Origin: Guyparkeria hydrothermalis
GTDB taxonomy: Bacteria > Pseudomonadota > Gammaproteobacteria > Halothiobacillales > Halothiobacillaceae
Direction: 5' to 3'
Assembly (NCBI RefSeq): GCF_023555385.1
Contig: NZ_JAJSED010000001.1
Coordinates: 2,152,311 to 2,216,310, forward strand
DNA: 64,000 nt
The notes below the pieces were generated by a model. It searched no databases and was not told the DNA's origin. It saw only the letters and a program-made list of their open reading frames with translations. Every line of letters begins with the position of its first letter. Position 1 is the first letter of the stretch. The position numbers and the translations under genes are program-made. Positions 25,420 through 33,815 of this stretch are shown piece after piece.

Positions 25420-27144
25420 CTACTCATCGACAAGTTCGTGGCTGGGGGCTGTGCCTTCATGTCCTCTCGCGCGGGTGATCGAGCGACTGACCAGGATCAC
25501 CGGGATCAGGCCGGCGGCGACGATGGCCAGCGCGGGCAGCGCGGCATCCCGCAGTCGCTCGTCGGAGGCCAGCTCGAATGCCCTGACCGCCAGCGTGTTG
25601 AAATCGAACGGCCGCAGGACCAGGGTCGCCGGCAGCTCCTTGAGCACGTCGACGAACACCAGCAATGCGGCGGTGAGAAGACTGCCACGAATCAGCGGGA
25701 TATGCACCCGCCACAACGTTCGCCAGGCGCTTGCTCCCATCGAACGCGATGCTTCGTCCATGCTGGGGCGAATGCGTCCCAGACCCGCCTCGACCGTGTT
25801 CAGGCTGACGGCGAGAAAGCGCACCAAGTAGGCAAACACCAAGGCGGCGAGCGTGCCGGAGAGCAGCAGGCCGGTCGACAGGCCGAAGCGTTCGCGCACA
25901 AAGCCGTCCAGGGCATTGTCGAACGCCGCGAAGGGAATGATCACGCCTACCGCGATTACGGTGCCGGGCAGGGCGTAGCCCATCCCGGCGACCCGGTTGA
26001 TCGAGGCGGTCAGGCGTCCCGGCATCAGCCGGTGCCCGTAGGCGAGGAACAGCGCCAGCAGCAGGGCCAGTATGGCGGTCACCCCGGCCAGCCCCAGCGA
26101 CCGGCCCACCAGCACGGCGAACTCGCCCAGATCGCGGGTCGGGGTCACCTCGAAGCTCCATGCGAGCAGTTGCAGTGACGGGACGAGAAAGCCCAGGGCC
26201 AACGGCAGGGCACAGGCGACGAAGGCCAGCAGCGCGGCACTGCCCCGCAGCTGGAACGACGGCCGGGCCTGCCAGTTGCCGTGGTGGTGATAGCGCGCCT
26301 GTCGCCGCGAGAGCCGCTCGATGATGATCACCGTGAAGACGAAGGTCAGCAGCAGGGCGGAGAGCTGCGCGGCGGCGATGGTGTCGTCCAGGCCGAACCA
26401 GGTGCGGAAGATGCCGGTCGTGAGCGTCGGGATGCCGAAGTACTGCACCGTGCCGTAGTCGGCCAGCGTTTCCATCACGGCGAGCGACAGCCCGGCCACG
26501 ATCGACGGCCGGGCCAGCGGCAGGGCGACGCGACGGAACATCTGCCAGGGGTTGAGTCCCAGCGAGCGGGCCACGTTCAGCGCGCTGGCCGACTGCTCGA
26601 GAAAGGCCGCCCGCGAGAGCATGTAGACATAGGGGTAGAGCACCAGCGTCAGCATGACGATGGCGCCGCCCAGCGAGCGGACCTCGGGGAAGGGGTAGTC
26701 GCCCACCGACCAGCCGGTCAGTGCCCTCAGCCCGGACTGGACCGGGCCGGCCACGTCGAGAAGACCGGTGTAGGTGTAGGCGATGATGTAGGCCGGCATG
26801 GCCAGCGGCAGCAGCAGGGCCCATTCGAACACCCGGCGTCCGGGGAATTCGCAGACCGAAAGCAACCAGGCCGTGCCGGTGCCGAGCACGAAGGTACCCA
26901 GCCCCACGCCGATGGCGAGCAGGGCCGAGTTGATGACGTAATCGGCCAGGACTGTGTCGGCCAGGTGAGACCAGGTCGACTTGTCGGGCCAGAACACGGA
27001 CGCGACGATCACCGCGAGCGGCACGGCCAGCAGCGCGGTGATCAGGATCATGCCCGTTTTCCACGCAGAAAAGCCACCTGCCCGATGGCGGGCAAGTGGC
27101 TTGTCGATCATGGATTCGGCTGTCTGGCCGGTGCTTACTGCCAT
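25420..27144 (-). CDS. fbpB: Ferric iron ABC transporter permease (fused two-domain)
   Basis: This protein has up to 574 residues and about 12 helices in two homologous halves. Each half has a cytoplasmic EAA loop (SLGLNPWQMFRRVALPLARP and SMGASAWRTLWRVHIPLIRG). This is the SfuB/FbpB arrangement, a single chain forming the whole channel. The start is uncertain: ATG 27144 overlaps the fbpA stop by 10 bp, and ATG 27111 and ATG 27051 are in frame. None has a strong ribosome site. A terminator-like hairpin lies between 27111 and 27051, so use of 27051 would place it in the intergenic space. Confidence 0.9.
   Translation of the reverse strand: MAVSTGQTAESMIDKPLARHRAGGFSAWKTGMILITALLAVPLAVIVASVFWPDKSTWSHLADTVLADYVINSALLAIGVGLGTFVLGTGTAWLLSVCEFPGRRVFEWALLLPLAMPAYIIAYTYTGLLDVAGPVQSGLRALTGWSVGDYPFPEVRSLGGAIVMLTLVLYPYVYMLSRAAFLEQSASALNVARSLGLNPWQMFRRVALPLARPSIVAGLSLAVMETLADYGTVQYFGIPTLTTGIFRTWFGLDDTIAAAQLSALLLTFVFTVIIIERLSRRQARYHHHGNWQARPSFQLRGSAALLAFVACALPLALGFLVPSLQLLAWSFEVTPTRDLGEFAVLVGRSLGLAGVTAILALLLALFLAYGHRLMPGRLTASINRVAGMGYALPGTVIAVGVIIPFAAFDNALDGFVRERFGLSTGLLLSGTLAALVFAYLVRFLAVSLNTVEAGLGRIRPSMDEASRSMGASAWRTLWRVHIPLIRGSLLTAALLVFVDVLKELPATLVLRPFDFNTLAVRAFELASDERLRDAALPALAIVAAGLIPVILVSRSITRARGHEGTAPSHELVDE
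27067..27102 (-). terminator. Attenuator-like hairpin between fbpA and fbpB
   Basis: On the minus strand a 7-bp stem, one mismatch and a further 6-bp stem close a CCAT loop (plus-strand arms 27071-27084 and 27089-27102). TTTTC follows. It lies 33 bp after the fbpA stop. It could give partial termination and more receptor than permease, or protect the fbpA mRNA end. Confidence 0.55.
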
Positions 27145-28196
27145 CCGGCCCGGTCCATCAGGCGGACCGCGTCAGGGTTGAGTTCGCCGAGCTTGCTCAG
27201 GTTGAGATCGTCGGCCTTGAAGTCGCCCCACTGGGCCAGCGTGTCGGACGCCGGGACACCGGGACGGACCGGGAACTCGTTGTTCACCTGGGCGTACCAC
27301 TCCTGCGATTCCTCGGTGGTGAGGAACTCGAGCAGTTGCGCGACCGCGTCGGTCTTGTCGCTGGCGGCCACCATGCCGGCACCGGAGACGTTGACGTGCG
27401 CACCACGGCCGTCCTGGTTCGGCCAGATCAGGCGCACGGACTCGGCAGCCGACTTGTCGGTCTCGTTGCCGTTTTGCATGGCGCCGTAGTAGTAGGTGTT
27501 CCCCACGGCGATGTCGCACTCGCCGGCAGCCACGGCGCGGATCTGGTCACGATCGCCGCCCTGCGGCTTGCGCGCCATGTTGGCGACCAGGCCTTCGGCC
27601 CATTCCTGGGTCCAGTCCTCGCCGTGCTCGGCGATCAGGGAGGCAACCAGCGACTGGTTGTAGATGTTGTTCGACGAGCGGATGCAGATGCGGCCCTTGA
27701 ACTTGGGATCGGCCAGGTCGGCGTAGCTGGTGATGGCGCCTTCCTCGACGCGCTCCTTGTGGGCAAAGATGACCCGGGCACGCTGCGACAGGCCGAACCA
27801 CTGGTTGTCGACGTCACGCAGATTGGCCGGGATGCGCTCGGCCAGTGTGTCGGATTCGATTGCCTGCAGCACGCCGGCATCCTTGGCGCGGTGCAGGTTG
27901 CCGGCATCGACGGTGATCAGCAGGTCGGCCGGGGTGTTGTCGCCTTCACTTTCCAGACGGGACCGCAATGCACCCGCCTTGGCGGTCAGCAGCTTGACCT
28001 CGATGCCGGTCTCGTCGGTGAAGCGGTCGAGCAGCGGGGCGATCAGGTCTTCCTTGCGGGCCGAGTAGACGTTCAGCGTGGTCGTGGCCTGCTCGGCGCC
28101 GGTGTTGTCGGCCTGGTCGCCATTGTCACTGCAGCCGGCCAGCGTGAGGCCCGAAGCGGCGAGCGCCATGGCGGCGAATCGAATGAACCGGGACAT
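27135..28196 (-). CDS. fbpA: Ferric iron-binding periplasmic lipoprotein
   Basis: This 353-residue receptor has a lipobox (GLTLAGC, Cys about residue 22) and the FbpA/FutA fold. It shows LNVYSARKEDLIAPLLDRF near the start and the iron-binding tyrosine cluster Y235-Y237 in NTYYYGAM. The mature protein delivers Fe3+ to the FbpBC channel. It heads the operon fbpA-fbpB-fbpC-amidohydrolase. A near-consensus sigma-70 promoter overlapped by a Fur box lies upstream, so iron repression is very likely. Lipidation is less common for this family in Gram-negative bacteria but plausible. Confidence 0.93.
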   Translation of the reverse strand: MSRFIRFAAMALAASGLTLAGCSDNGDQADNTGAEQATTTLNVYSARKEDLIAPLLDRFTDETGIEVKLLTAKAGALRSRLESEGDNTPADLLITVDAGNLHRAKDAGVLQAIESDTLAERIPANLRDVDNQWFGLSQRARVIFAHKERVEEGAITSYADLADPKFKGRICIRSSNNIYNQSLVASLIAEHGEDWTQEWAEGLVANMARKPQGGDRDQIRAVAAGECDIAVGNTYYYGAMQNGNETDKSAAESVRLIWPNQDGRGAHVNVSGAGMVAASDKTDAVAQLLEFLTTEESQEWYAQVNNEFPVRPGVPASDTLAQWGDFKADDLNLSKLGELNPDAVRLMDRAGWQ

Positions 28197-28268
28197 GTAA
28201 TGAAACCTCGTGGTGGGTCGTTGGTTGTAATTCTGATGAAAACGGCTTGATCACGTGAAAGCGGGGCC

Positions 28269-28310
28269 ACGATAGCCGAGGCGGGATGAGCTGTCAAATG
28301 AGAATCATTC
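28269..28310 (-). promoter_or_regulatory. fbpA promoter with overlapping Fur box
   Basis: On the minus strand TTGACA (28297-28292) and TATCGT (28274-28269) are separated by exactly 17 bp, giving a leader of about 65 nt. GAATGATTCTCATTT (28310-28296) matches the Fur consensus core (ATGAnAATCATT in the other orientation) and touches the -35. This is a classic iron-repressed promoter layout. Confidence 0.8.
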
Positions 28311-29255
28311 CTAGTCCAACTTCGATTGGTATCCTTGTCCCGTCGGTGTGAGCTGGTCCCAGTAAGGCTCGCCCGCAAACCGCTGGCCGAGGAAGTCGAT
28401 GAAGGCGCGTACCCGTGCCGAGAGATGCCGTGTCTGCGGGTAGACCGCGTAGGCGCCGATCTCGGGCCAGGCGGTATCCGTCAGGATCGGCACCAGCCGC
28501 CCCTCGGCGAGCGCCTGATGCAGCAGGAAGGTGGGCTCGATGACGATGCCGGCACCTCGGATCGCCGCTTCGCGCAGGAAGTCGCCATTGTTGACCCGCA
28601 ACCGGGTGTGCCCCGTGACCGGCTGCCAGCGTCCCTGCGTGTCGCGATACCGCCATACCTGGTTTGCCGGCACGTTGCTGTAGATCAGGCAGTCGTGGCT
28701 CACCAGTTCGGAGGGATGTCGCGGCGTGCCGTGGCGTGCCAGGTAATCGGGGCTGGCCGCGGCGATGCTGCGTATAGGCGCCAGCTTGCGGGCGATCAGA
28801 GTGGAGTCGGGCAGGCTCGCCAGTCGTACGCCCAGGTCGAAGCCATCGGCGATCAGATCGACCTCGTGGTCATCGAGATTGAGGTCGAAGGTCACGCGCG
28901 GATGGGCAGCCATGAACGCGTTGATTGCTGGTTGCAACTGCAGGAGACCGAAAGACAACGGGGCGGCCAAGCGGATGACGCCGGACAGCTCGCGGTGTTC
29001 ACGGGTAACCGATTCCTCGGCCTCGTCCAGATCCGCGAGCAGGCGAGTCGCCCGGTGGTAGAAGTGCTCGCCGGAGGGCGTGAGGGCGAGGTGCCGCGTG
29101 GTGCGATGAATCAACTCGACCCCGAGGTGATTCTCCAGATCGCGCAGGCGTCGGCTGACGGCCGACTTGGCAATGCCGAGCCGTTCCGCGGCGCCGCTGA
29201 TCGATCCAACATCCGCCACGCAGGCGAAGGTGGCCATGGCATTGAAGCGGTCCAT
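28311..29255 (-). CDS. LysR-family transcriptional regulator
   Basis: This 314-residue protein has an N-terminal winged helix-turn-helix (FACVADVGSISGAAERLGIAKS..., about residues 7-60) and a C-terminal LysR substrate domain with two periplasmic-binding-like lobes. It resembles the AaeR/YafC group (ends FIDFLGQRFAGEPYWD). ATG 29255 is preferred over a TTG 18 bp upstream. It is divergent from the cytochrome b561-YceI pair, about 100 bp apart, so that pair is its most likely target. The effector is unknown. Its stop codon abuts the Fur box of fbpA. Confidence 0.9.
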   Translation of the reverse strand: MDRFNAMATFACVADVGSISGAAERLGIAKSAVSRRLRDLENHLGVELIHRTTRHLALTPSGEHFYHRATRLLADLDEAEESVTREHRELSGVIRLAAPLSFGLLQLQPAINAFMAAHPRVTFDLNLDDHEVDLIADGFDLGVRLASLPDSTLIARKLAPIRSIAAASPDYLARHGTPRHPSELVSHDCLIYSNVPANQVWRYRDTQGRWQPVTGHTRLRVNNGDFLREAAIRGAGIVIEPTFLLHQALAEGRLVPILTDTAWPEIGAYAVYPQTRHLSARVRAFIDFLGQRFAGEPYWDQLTPTGQGYQSKLD

Positions 29256-29357
29256 TCGTTCTCGTTTGGGCAACAGTGTTTTGAGAGGTTAGTGGTTTAA
29301 AACCCCGTCGGCAACGACCAGACTTGCTTCACATTTATACGGATGGAGGGGAGGTGG

Positions 29358-29936
29358 ATGCAGTGGCGGAATACCAGCGGCGGATACGGCTCGGTCGCGA
29401 TCATGGCCCACTGGCTGGTTGCCGTGCTGGTGATCGGGCTGTTCGTCCTGGGATGGTGGATGGTCGAGCTGACCTACTACGACCCGTGGTACCGGCAGGC
29501 GCCCGCGATCCACAAGGCGGTGGGCATCCTGCTGTTCTTCCTGCTCGTCGGGCGTCTGGCCTGGCGCTGGGCGAATCCCCGGCCCCGGTTGCTCGGCCGG
29601 CGGCTGGAGCAGCGGATTGCCCTGGTGGTTCACGGCCTGTTCTACCTGTTGCTGTTCGCGGTGATGGTTGCCGGGTACCTGATATCGACGGCAGATGGCA
29701 GCCCGATCGAAGTGTTCGGCCTGTTCTCCGTGCCGGCCACGGTGAGCGGCCTGCCGAACCAGGAGGACGTCGCCGGTGACATCCATCGCTGGCTGGCCTG
29801 GGCTGTTATGGGGCTGACCGTGCTCCACGCCTCCGCCGCGCTGAAGCACCACATCATCGACCGTGACCTGACGCTCGTGCGCATGCTGCGCCCGATACCG
29901 AACGATTCCGCAAACAACGAGGGAGATCGATCATGA
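29358..29936 (+). CDS. Cytochrome b561
   Basis: This 192-residue inner-membrane di-haem cytochrome b of the CybB type has four helices. Candidate haem histidines are in AIMAHWLVAV, AIHKAVGI, VVHGLFYLL, DIHRWLAW and VLHASAALKHH. It transfers electrons between quinones and periplasmic partners, possibly acting on superoxide as in E. coli CybB. The start at ATG 29358 is set by GGGAGG 5 bp upstream; an ATG at 29343 has no site. It is coupled to the YceI gene by an ATGA overlap. Confidence 0.9.
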   Translation: MQWRNTSGGYGSVAIMAHWLVAVLVIGLFVLGWWMVELTYYDPWYRQAPAIHKAVGILLFFLLVGRLAWRWANPRPRLLGRRLEQRIALVVHGLFYLLLFAVMVAGYLISTADGSPIEVFGLFSVPATVSGLPNQEDVAGDIHRWLAWAVMGLTVLHASAALKHHIIDRDLTLVRMLRPIPNDSANNEGDRS

Positions 29937-30520
29937 AGAAACTGACTGCTGCCGTGCTTGCCGCTGCGATCGTCGCGCCGGCCACTATGCTGCCGACGCA
30001 GGCGCAGGCCGCCGAGTACGTCATCGATACCGAGGGGCAGCACGCTTTTATCGAGTGGCGCATCCAGCACTTGGGCTTTTCCTGGCTGTACGGCCGATTC
30101 AATGATTTCGAGGGCCACTTCGAGTATGAGGATGGCCAGATCGAGGACGCCAGCGTCGAGGTCAGCATCGACATGGCCAGCCTGGATTCGAACCACGCCG
30201 AACGTGACAAGCACCTGCGCGAGAAGGACTTCTTCTACGTGAAGGAATTTCCGCAAGCCACGTTCAAGAGCACCGAGATTCGGTCCACCGGCGAGGACAG
30301 CTTTGTCATCATCGGCGATCTGACGATGCGCGGCGTGACCAAGGAGATCGAGATCGAGGCCGAGAAGATCGGCGAGGGCGAGGATCCCTGGGGCGGCTAC
30401 CGCGCCGGCTTCCACGGCACCACCACGCTGACGCTCAAGGACTTCGGCATCGACTACGACCTCGGGCCGGCCGCCACCGAGGCCGAACTGAGCCTGTCGG
30501 TCGAGGGTGTTCGACAGTAG
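29933..30520 (+). CDS. YceI-family periplasmic isoprenoid-binding protein
   Basis: This 195-residue protein has a signal peptide (AAAIVAPATMLPTQAQA) and the YceI lipocalin-like barrel. Characteristic segments are HAFIEWRIQHLGFSWLYGRF, SVEVSIDMASLDS, ERDKHLREKDFFYVKEFP and GDLTMRGVTKEI. Relatives bind polyprenyl chains or amphiphiles. Pairing with cytochrome b561, overlapping by 4 bp, is widespread and suggests a shared quinone-related role. A GC-rich terminator follows. Confidence 0.93.
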   Translation: MKKLTAAVLAAAIVAPATMLPTQAQAAEYVIDTEGQHAFIEWRIQHLGFSWLYGRFNDFEGHFEYEDGQIEDASVEVSIDMASLDSNHAERDKHLREKDFFYVKEFPQATFKSTEIRSTGEDSFVIIGDLTMRGVTKEIEIEAEKIGEGEDPWGGYRAGFHGTTTLTLKDFGIDYDLGPAATEAELSLSVEGVRQ

Positions 30521-30558
30521 CGCCTTCGCCCTAGGGGCGCGACTGCGTGTCGCTGACG

Positions 30559-30594
30559 GCCCGGCCTGGGTGATCCCGGCCGGGCTGTCTTGTT
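30559..30594 (+). terminator. Terminator-like hairpin after the YceI gene
   Basis: GCCCGGCC (30559-30566) pairs perfectly with GGCCGGGC (30578-30585), with an extra GGG/CCC pairing in the loop. TGTCTTGTT follows, a weak T tract. Confidence 0.6.
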
Positions 30595-30601
30595 CATGGC
30601 C

Positions 30602-30763
30602 TCACTTGGTCAGGATCAGCTTGTTGCTGGCGGTTGTCTTGAGCAGATAGCGCTGGCCCTGGTGGTCGATCCACAACTGACCGTGATCCCCCAGCAATGC
30701 CTGGCTGGAAACCCGGGGGATCTCTGTCAGTCGAGGAATGGGGGCGGCGGTCTTGTCGGACAT
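30602..30763 (-). CDS. hemP: Hemin uptake protein HemP family
   Basis: This 53-residue protein was assigned by its C-terminal half, which matches the HemP signature: VSSQALLG, then [24 protein letters not shown]-type ending (ILTK is the conserved terminus). HemP proteins are iron-regulated. In some beta-proteobacteria HemP activates haem receptor transcription. No haem receptor or TonB genes are near, so it is a solitary copy. Start ATG 30763 leaves a short polar N-terminus. A Fur-like site lies about 55 bp upstream. Confidence 0.85.
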   Translation of the reverse strand: MSDKTAAPIPRLTEIPRVSSQALLGDHGQLWIDHQGQRYLLKTTASNKLILTK

Positions 30764-30799
30764 TTCTCTGGGGCTCGCGGATCGATGAGTGTGGCGGCC

Positions 30800-30838
30800 A
30801 GTATGATTAATCGCGGATGCAAACGCAAACGAGTCGCA
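30800..30838 (-). promoter_or_regulatory. Candidate hemP promoter with degenerate Fur box
   Basis: On the minus strand TTGCGT (30828-30823) and CATACT (30805-30800) are 17 bp apart. The surrounding TGCGACTCGTTTGCGTTTGC (from 30838) resembles GC-rich Fur boxes of the type TGCGAATnnTTnnCATTTGC. It covers the -35, consistent with iron repression of hemP. Confidence 0.5.
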
Positions 30839-30994
30839 TCCGCATAAATGAGGGCGGCGTCGCCGGATGGCACAGGCGGCTGCCCGTGATCGTGTTCGCC
30901 CGGTCGGCAAATGCAGTAAAGTGCCGCACTTGATCGGCGGGCCCATTCGGACTCCGGGCACGCCGCCAACCGTCTTGGTGAGGGAGAAAGCGCA

Positions 30995-31966
30995 ATGTTG
31001 ATGGCGTCCATCGCGGTATTGATCGGTCTCGCGCTGCTGGTCTGGAGCGCCGACCGGTTTGTCGAGGGGGCGGCCGCCACGGCGAAGCATCTGGGCATGT
31101 CGCCGCTGCTGATCGGCATGGTGATCATGGGGTTCGGCACCTCGGCGCCCGAGTTGGTGGTGTCGGTCATGTCGTCGCTGGACGGCAGTCCGGGCATTGC
31201 CTTGGGGAACGCCTACGGTTCGAACATCGCCAACATCGCGCTGATACTCGGCCTGACCGCCGTGATCGCGCCGATTGCCGTGCACTCCCAGGTAATCCGC
31301 CGCGAGCTGCCCATTCTGCTCGGAGTGACCGCCATCGCTGCGCTGCAGGTGTACGACGGCGAGATCACGCGCATCGAGGCGATCATTCTGCTGGTGCTTC
31401 TGGTGGTCCTGCTGGGCTGGAACATCTACCAGGGGCGGCGCGGCCAGGTCGATGCCCTCGGTGGCGAGGTCGAGCAGGAGTTGGTCGCCCACCCGATGCC
31501 GCTGAAAAAGGCCCTGATCTGGGTGGCGATCGGGCTTGCCCTGCTGGTGGTCAGTTCGCGCCTGCTGGTCTGGGGAGCGGTCGATATCGCCCAGTTCTTC
31601 GGTGTCAGCGATCTCGTCATCGGCCTGACGGTGGTGGCCATCGGCACCTCGCTTCCCGAACTCGCCTCGTCGATCGCGGCGATCCGCAAGAACGAGCACG
31701 ACATGGCGCTGGGCAACGTGATCGGCTCGAACCTGTTCAACACGCTGGCGGTGGTCGGCCTCGCCGGGGTCATCCACCCGATGGCCGCCGAGCCGGAGGT
31801 GTTCACCCGCGACATGCTGGTGATGGGGGTGCTGACGCTGGCGCTGTTCTTCTTCGCCTACGGTTTTCGCGGGCCCGGCCGGCTCAACCGCATCGAAGGG
31901 GCGCTCTTGCTGGCGGCATTCGTCGGCTACACCGCCTACCTGTTGAGCACCACGTTCGCCGGTTGA
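30995..31966 (+). CDS. Calcium/sodium antiporter, CaCA family (YrbG-like)
   Basis: This 323-residue protein has ten helices in two inverted halves. The alpha repeats are [13 protein letters not shown] with [11 protein letters not shown], and [13 protein letters not shown] with [10 protein letters not shown]. These hold the acidic ion-binding residues of K+-dependent or simple Na+/Ca2+ exchangers. A GAGGGAGAAAG site precedes ATG 30995. The methyltransferase gene starts 1 bp after its stop, so the two are probably co-transcribed, although no functional link is evident. Confidence 0.92.
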   Translation: MLMASIAVLIGLALLVWSADRFVEGAAATAKHLGMSPLLIGMVIMGFGTSAPELVVSVMSSLDGSPGIALGNAYGSNIANIALILGLTAVIAPIAVHSQVIRRELPILLGVTAIAALQVYDGEITRIEAIILLVLLVVLLGWNIYQGRRGQVDALGGEVEQELVAHPMPLKKALIWVAIGLALLVVSSRLLVWGAVDIAQFFGVSDLVIGLTVVAIGTSLPELASSIAAIRKNEHDMALGNVIGSNLFNTLAVVGLAGVIHPMAAEPEVFTRDMLVMGVLTLALFFFAYGFRGPGRLNRIEGALLLAAFVGYTAYLLSTTFAG

Positions 31967-31967
31967 C

Positions 31968-32636
31968 GTGAGTACCTGCCCCCTGTGCGGCACGGGCCTG
32001 ACGCCCTTCGCGAGGGTTGCCGACGGGCCGAAGCGGGAGGGTCGTCAGCTCGATTTCCTCGACTGCCCGACATGTCGACTGGTGGTGCGGGACCCGACTG
32101 TCTGGCCATCACCCGAGGCGGAGGCCGAGTACTACCGCCTGCACGAGAATCGCGCCGACGACCCCGGCTACCGCCGCTTTCTCGCCCCGGCCTTCAGGCA
32201 CCTCGCCGAGATGCTGGCACCGGGCGTGCGCGCGTTGGACTTCGGTTGCGGCCCCGACTCGGCCTTGATCGCCATGGCCTGCGAGCAGGACGTGGAGATG
32301 GTCGGCTGGGATCCGCAATTCCATCCCGATACGCGGGTACTTGATCACGGACCGTTCGACGTGATCGCCTGCACCGAGACGGTCGAGCACCTGCACCAGC
32401 CGGCCGCGGTGTTCGACCGGCTCGAATGGCTGCTGCGTCCGGGCGGGCGGCTGATCGTCCAGACCGGCTTCGTCCCCGAGCGGGCCGCCTTCGATGACTG
32501 GCACTACCGCCGCGATCCCACCCACGTGATCCTGTTCCGCGCCGAGACCTTTCGCTGGCTGGCCGCCGATCGCGGCTGGCGACTGGTGGCGCTTGATGCG
32601 CCCGTGGCGGTGTTCGAGATGCCGGGCGCGACTTGA
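31968..32636 (+). CDS. Class I SAM-dependent methyltransferase with N-terminal zinc ribbon
   Basis: This 222-residue protein starts at GTG 31968. The N-terminus has a four-Cys zinc ribbon (CPLCG at residue 4, CPTC at about 37). The methyltransferase core follows: motif [11 protein letters not shown], then [11 protein letters not shown] and [11 protein letters not shown]. This resembles the Methyltransf_23 group annotated only as class I methyltransferase. The substrate is unknown. The gene begins 1 bp after the antiporter stop. Confidence 0.85.
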   Translation: MSTCPLCGTGLTPFARVADGPKREGRQLDFLDCPTCRLVVRDPTVWPSPEAEAEYYRLHENRADDPGYRRFLAPAFRHLAEMLAPGVRALDFGCGPDSALIAMACEQDVEMVGWDPQFHPDTRVLDHGPFDVIACTETVEHLHQPAAVFDRLEWLLRPGGRLIVQTGFVPERAAFDDWHYRRDPTHVILFRAETFRWLAADRGWRLVALDAPVAVFEMPGAT

Positions 32637-32693
32637 TCGAGGCGGCCGGGCTGCCTAACGTCGGGTTTCGTCCTGCCACTGCCGAGGAACGCC

Positions 32694-33737
32694 ATGAAAG
32701 CCATCGGATTCGAACGTCACCTGCCTGTCGACCATCCCGAGGCCTTTCGTGCCTTCGATCTGCCGGTGCCCGAGCCGGGGACCTTCGACCTGCGGGTGGC
32801 GGTGGAGGCGGTTTCCGTCAATCCGGTCGATACCAAGGTGCGCGCCCCCCGTCACGCCGATCCGGATCACCCCGACAACCGGGCCCACCCGGCGCCGCGG
32901 GTGCTCGGGTTCGATGCCCTCGGCGTGGTCGACGCAGTCGGCGCTTCGGTGACCCGCTTCCAGCCGGGTGACGTGGTGTATTACGCCGGCGATATCGGTC
33001 GCCCGGGCAGCAACGCGGAATTCCAGCTGGTCGACGAGGCGATCGTCGGCCATGCGCCGCGCGGTGTCGATTCCGCCGACGCCGCGGCCCTGCCGCTGAC
33101 CGCCCTGACGGCCTGGGAGACCCTGTTCGACCGCCTCGGCCTGTCGCCCGACGGCGAGGATGCCGGCACGCCGGTGCTCCTTATCAACGGTGCCGGCGGG
33201 GTCGGTTCGATGGCGATCCAGCTCGCGCGCGATGCCGGCCTGAAGGTGATCGCCACCGCCTCACGACCGGAATCACGACAGTGGTGTCTCGATCTGGGGG
33301 CTGTCGAGGTGGTCGACCATTTCGGTGACCTGCCGGCCCAGCTGGCCGAGCGCGGCATCAGGGAGATCCCGGCGATCGCCTGCTTCAACGATCTCGACCG
33401 TCACTACACGGCGATGGCCGAGCTGGTCGCGCCGCAGGGGCGGCTGGCCAGCATCGTCGGCAACAAGTCGCCGCTGCCGTTCCAGGAGCTGCGCGACAAG
33501 AGCGTCGGGTTCTTCTGGGAGTACATGTTCACCCGGCCGCGCTTCGATACCCCCGACAAGGGACGGCAGGGCGAGATCCTCGATACCGTCGCGGCCATGG
33601 TCGAGGAGGGGCGCGTGCTGACTACCCGCCATGAGGTGCTGGGTACGATCAATGCGGAAAACCTGCGTGCCGCCCATCGCGCCCTGGAAGGTGGGCACGT
33701 GATCGGCAAGATCGTCCTGGCGGGCTTCGACGACTAG
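32694..33737 (+). CDS. Zinc-type alcohol dehydrogenase / quinone oxidoreductase family protein
   Basis: This 347-residue MDR-superfamily enzyme has an N-terminal GroES-like domain (SVNPVDTKVRAP, GFDALGVVDAVG) and a Rossmann domain with the nucleotide loop NGAGGVGSMAIQLA. It matches the subfamily often called zinc-binding alcohol dehydrogenase family protein (adh_fam_1). The typical Cys/His zinc ligands of true alcohol dehydrogenases are not evident, so NADPH-dependent quinone or enone reduction is likely. It stands alone, ending about 20 bp before the glycerate-kinase terminator. Confidence 0.88.
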   Translation: MKAIGFERHLPVDHPEAFRAFDLPVPEPGTFDLRVAVEAVSVNPVDTKVRAPRHADPDHPDNRAHPAPRVLGFDALGVVDAVGASVTRFQPGDVVYYAGDIGRPGSNAEFQLVDEAIVGHAPRGVDSADAAALPLTALTAWETLFDRLGLSPDGEDAGTPVLLINGAGGVGSMAIQLARDAGLKVIATASRPESRQWCLDLGAVEVVDHFGDLPAQLAERGIREIPAIACFNDLDRHYTAMAELVAPQGRLASIVGNKSPLPFQELRDKSVGFFWEYMFTRPRFDTPDKGRQGEILDTVAAMVEEGRVLTTRHEVLGTINAENLRAAHRALEGGHVIGKIVLAGFDD

Positions 33738-33756
33738 CAGTCAAAGCCGGTGCACG

Positions 33757-33787
33757 AAAAAAAGCGCCCTCGGACTTCCGGGGGCGC
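33757..33787 (-). terminator. Intrinsic terminator of the glycerate kinase operon
   Basis: On the minus strand GCGCCC / GGGCGC arms (33787-33782 with 33769-33764), extended by CGG/CCG, are followed by TTTTTTT. It lies 29 bp after the kinase stop. It may also slow the convergent dehydrogenase transcript, although its plus-strand T tract is poor. Confidence 0.9.
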
Positions 33788-33815
33788 CTTGCGTTCGGTC
33801 GTCGCAAGATGAAGG

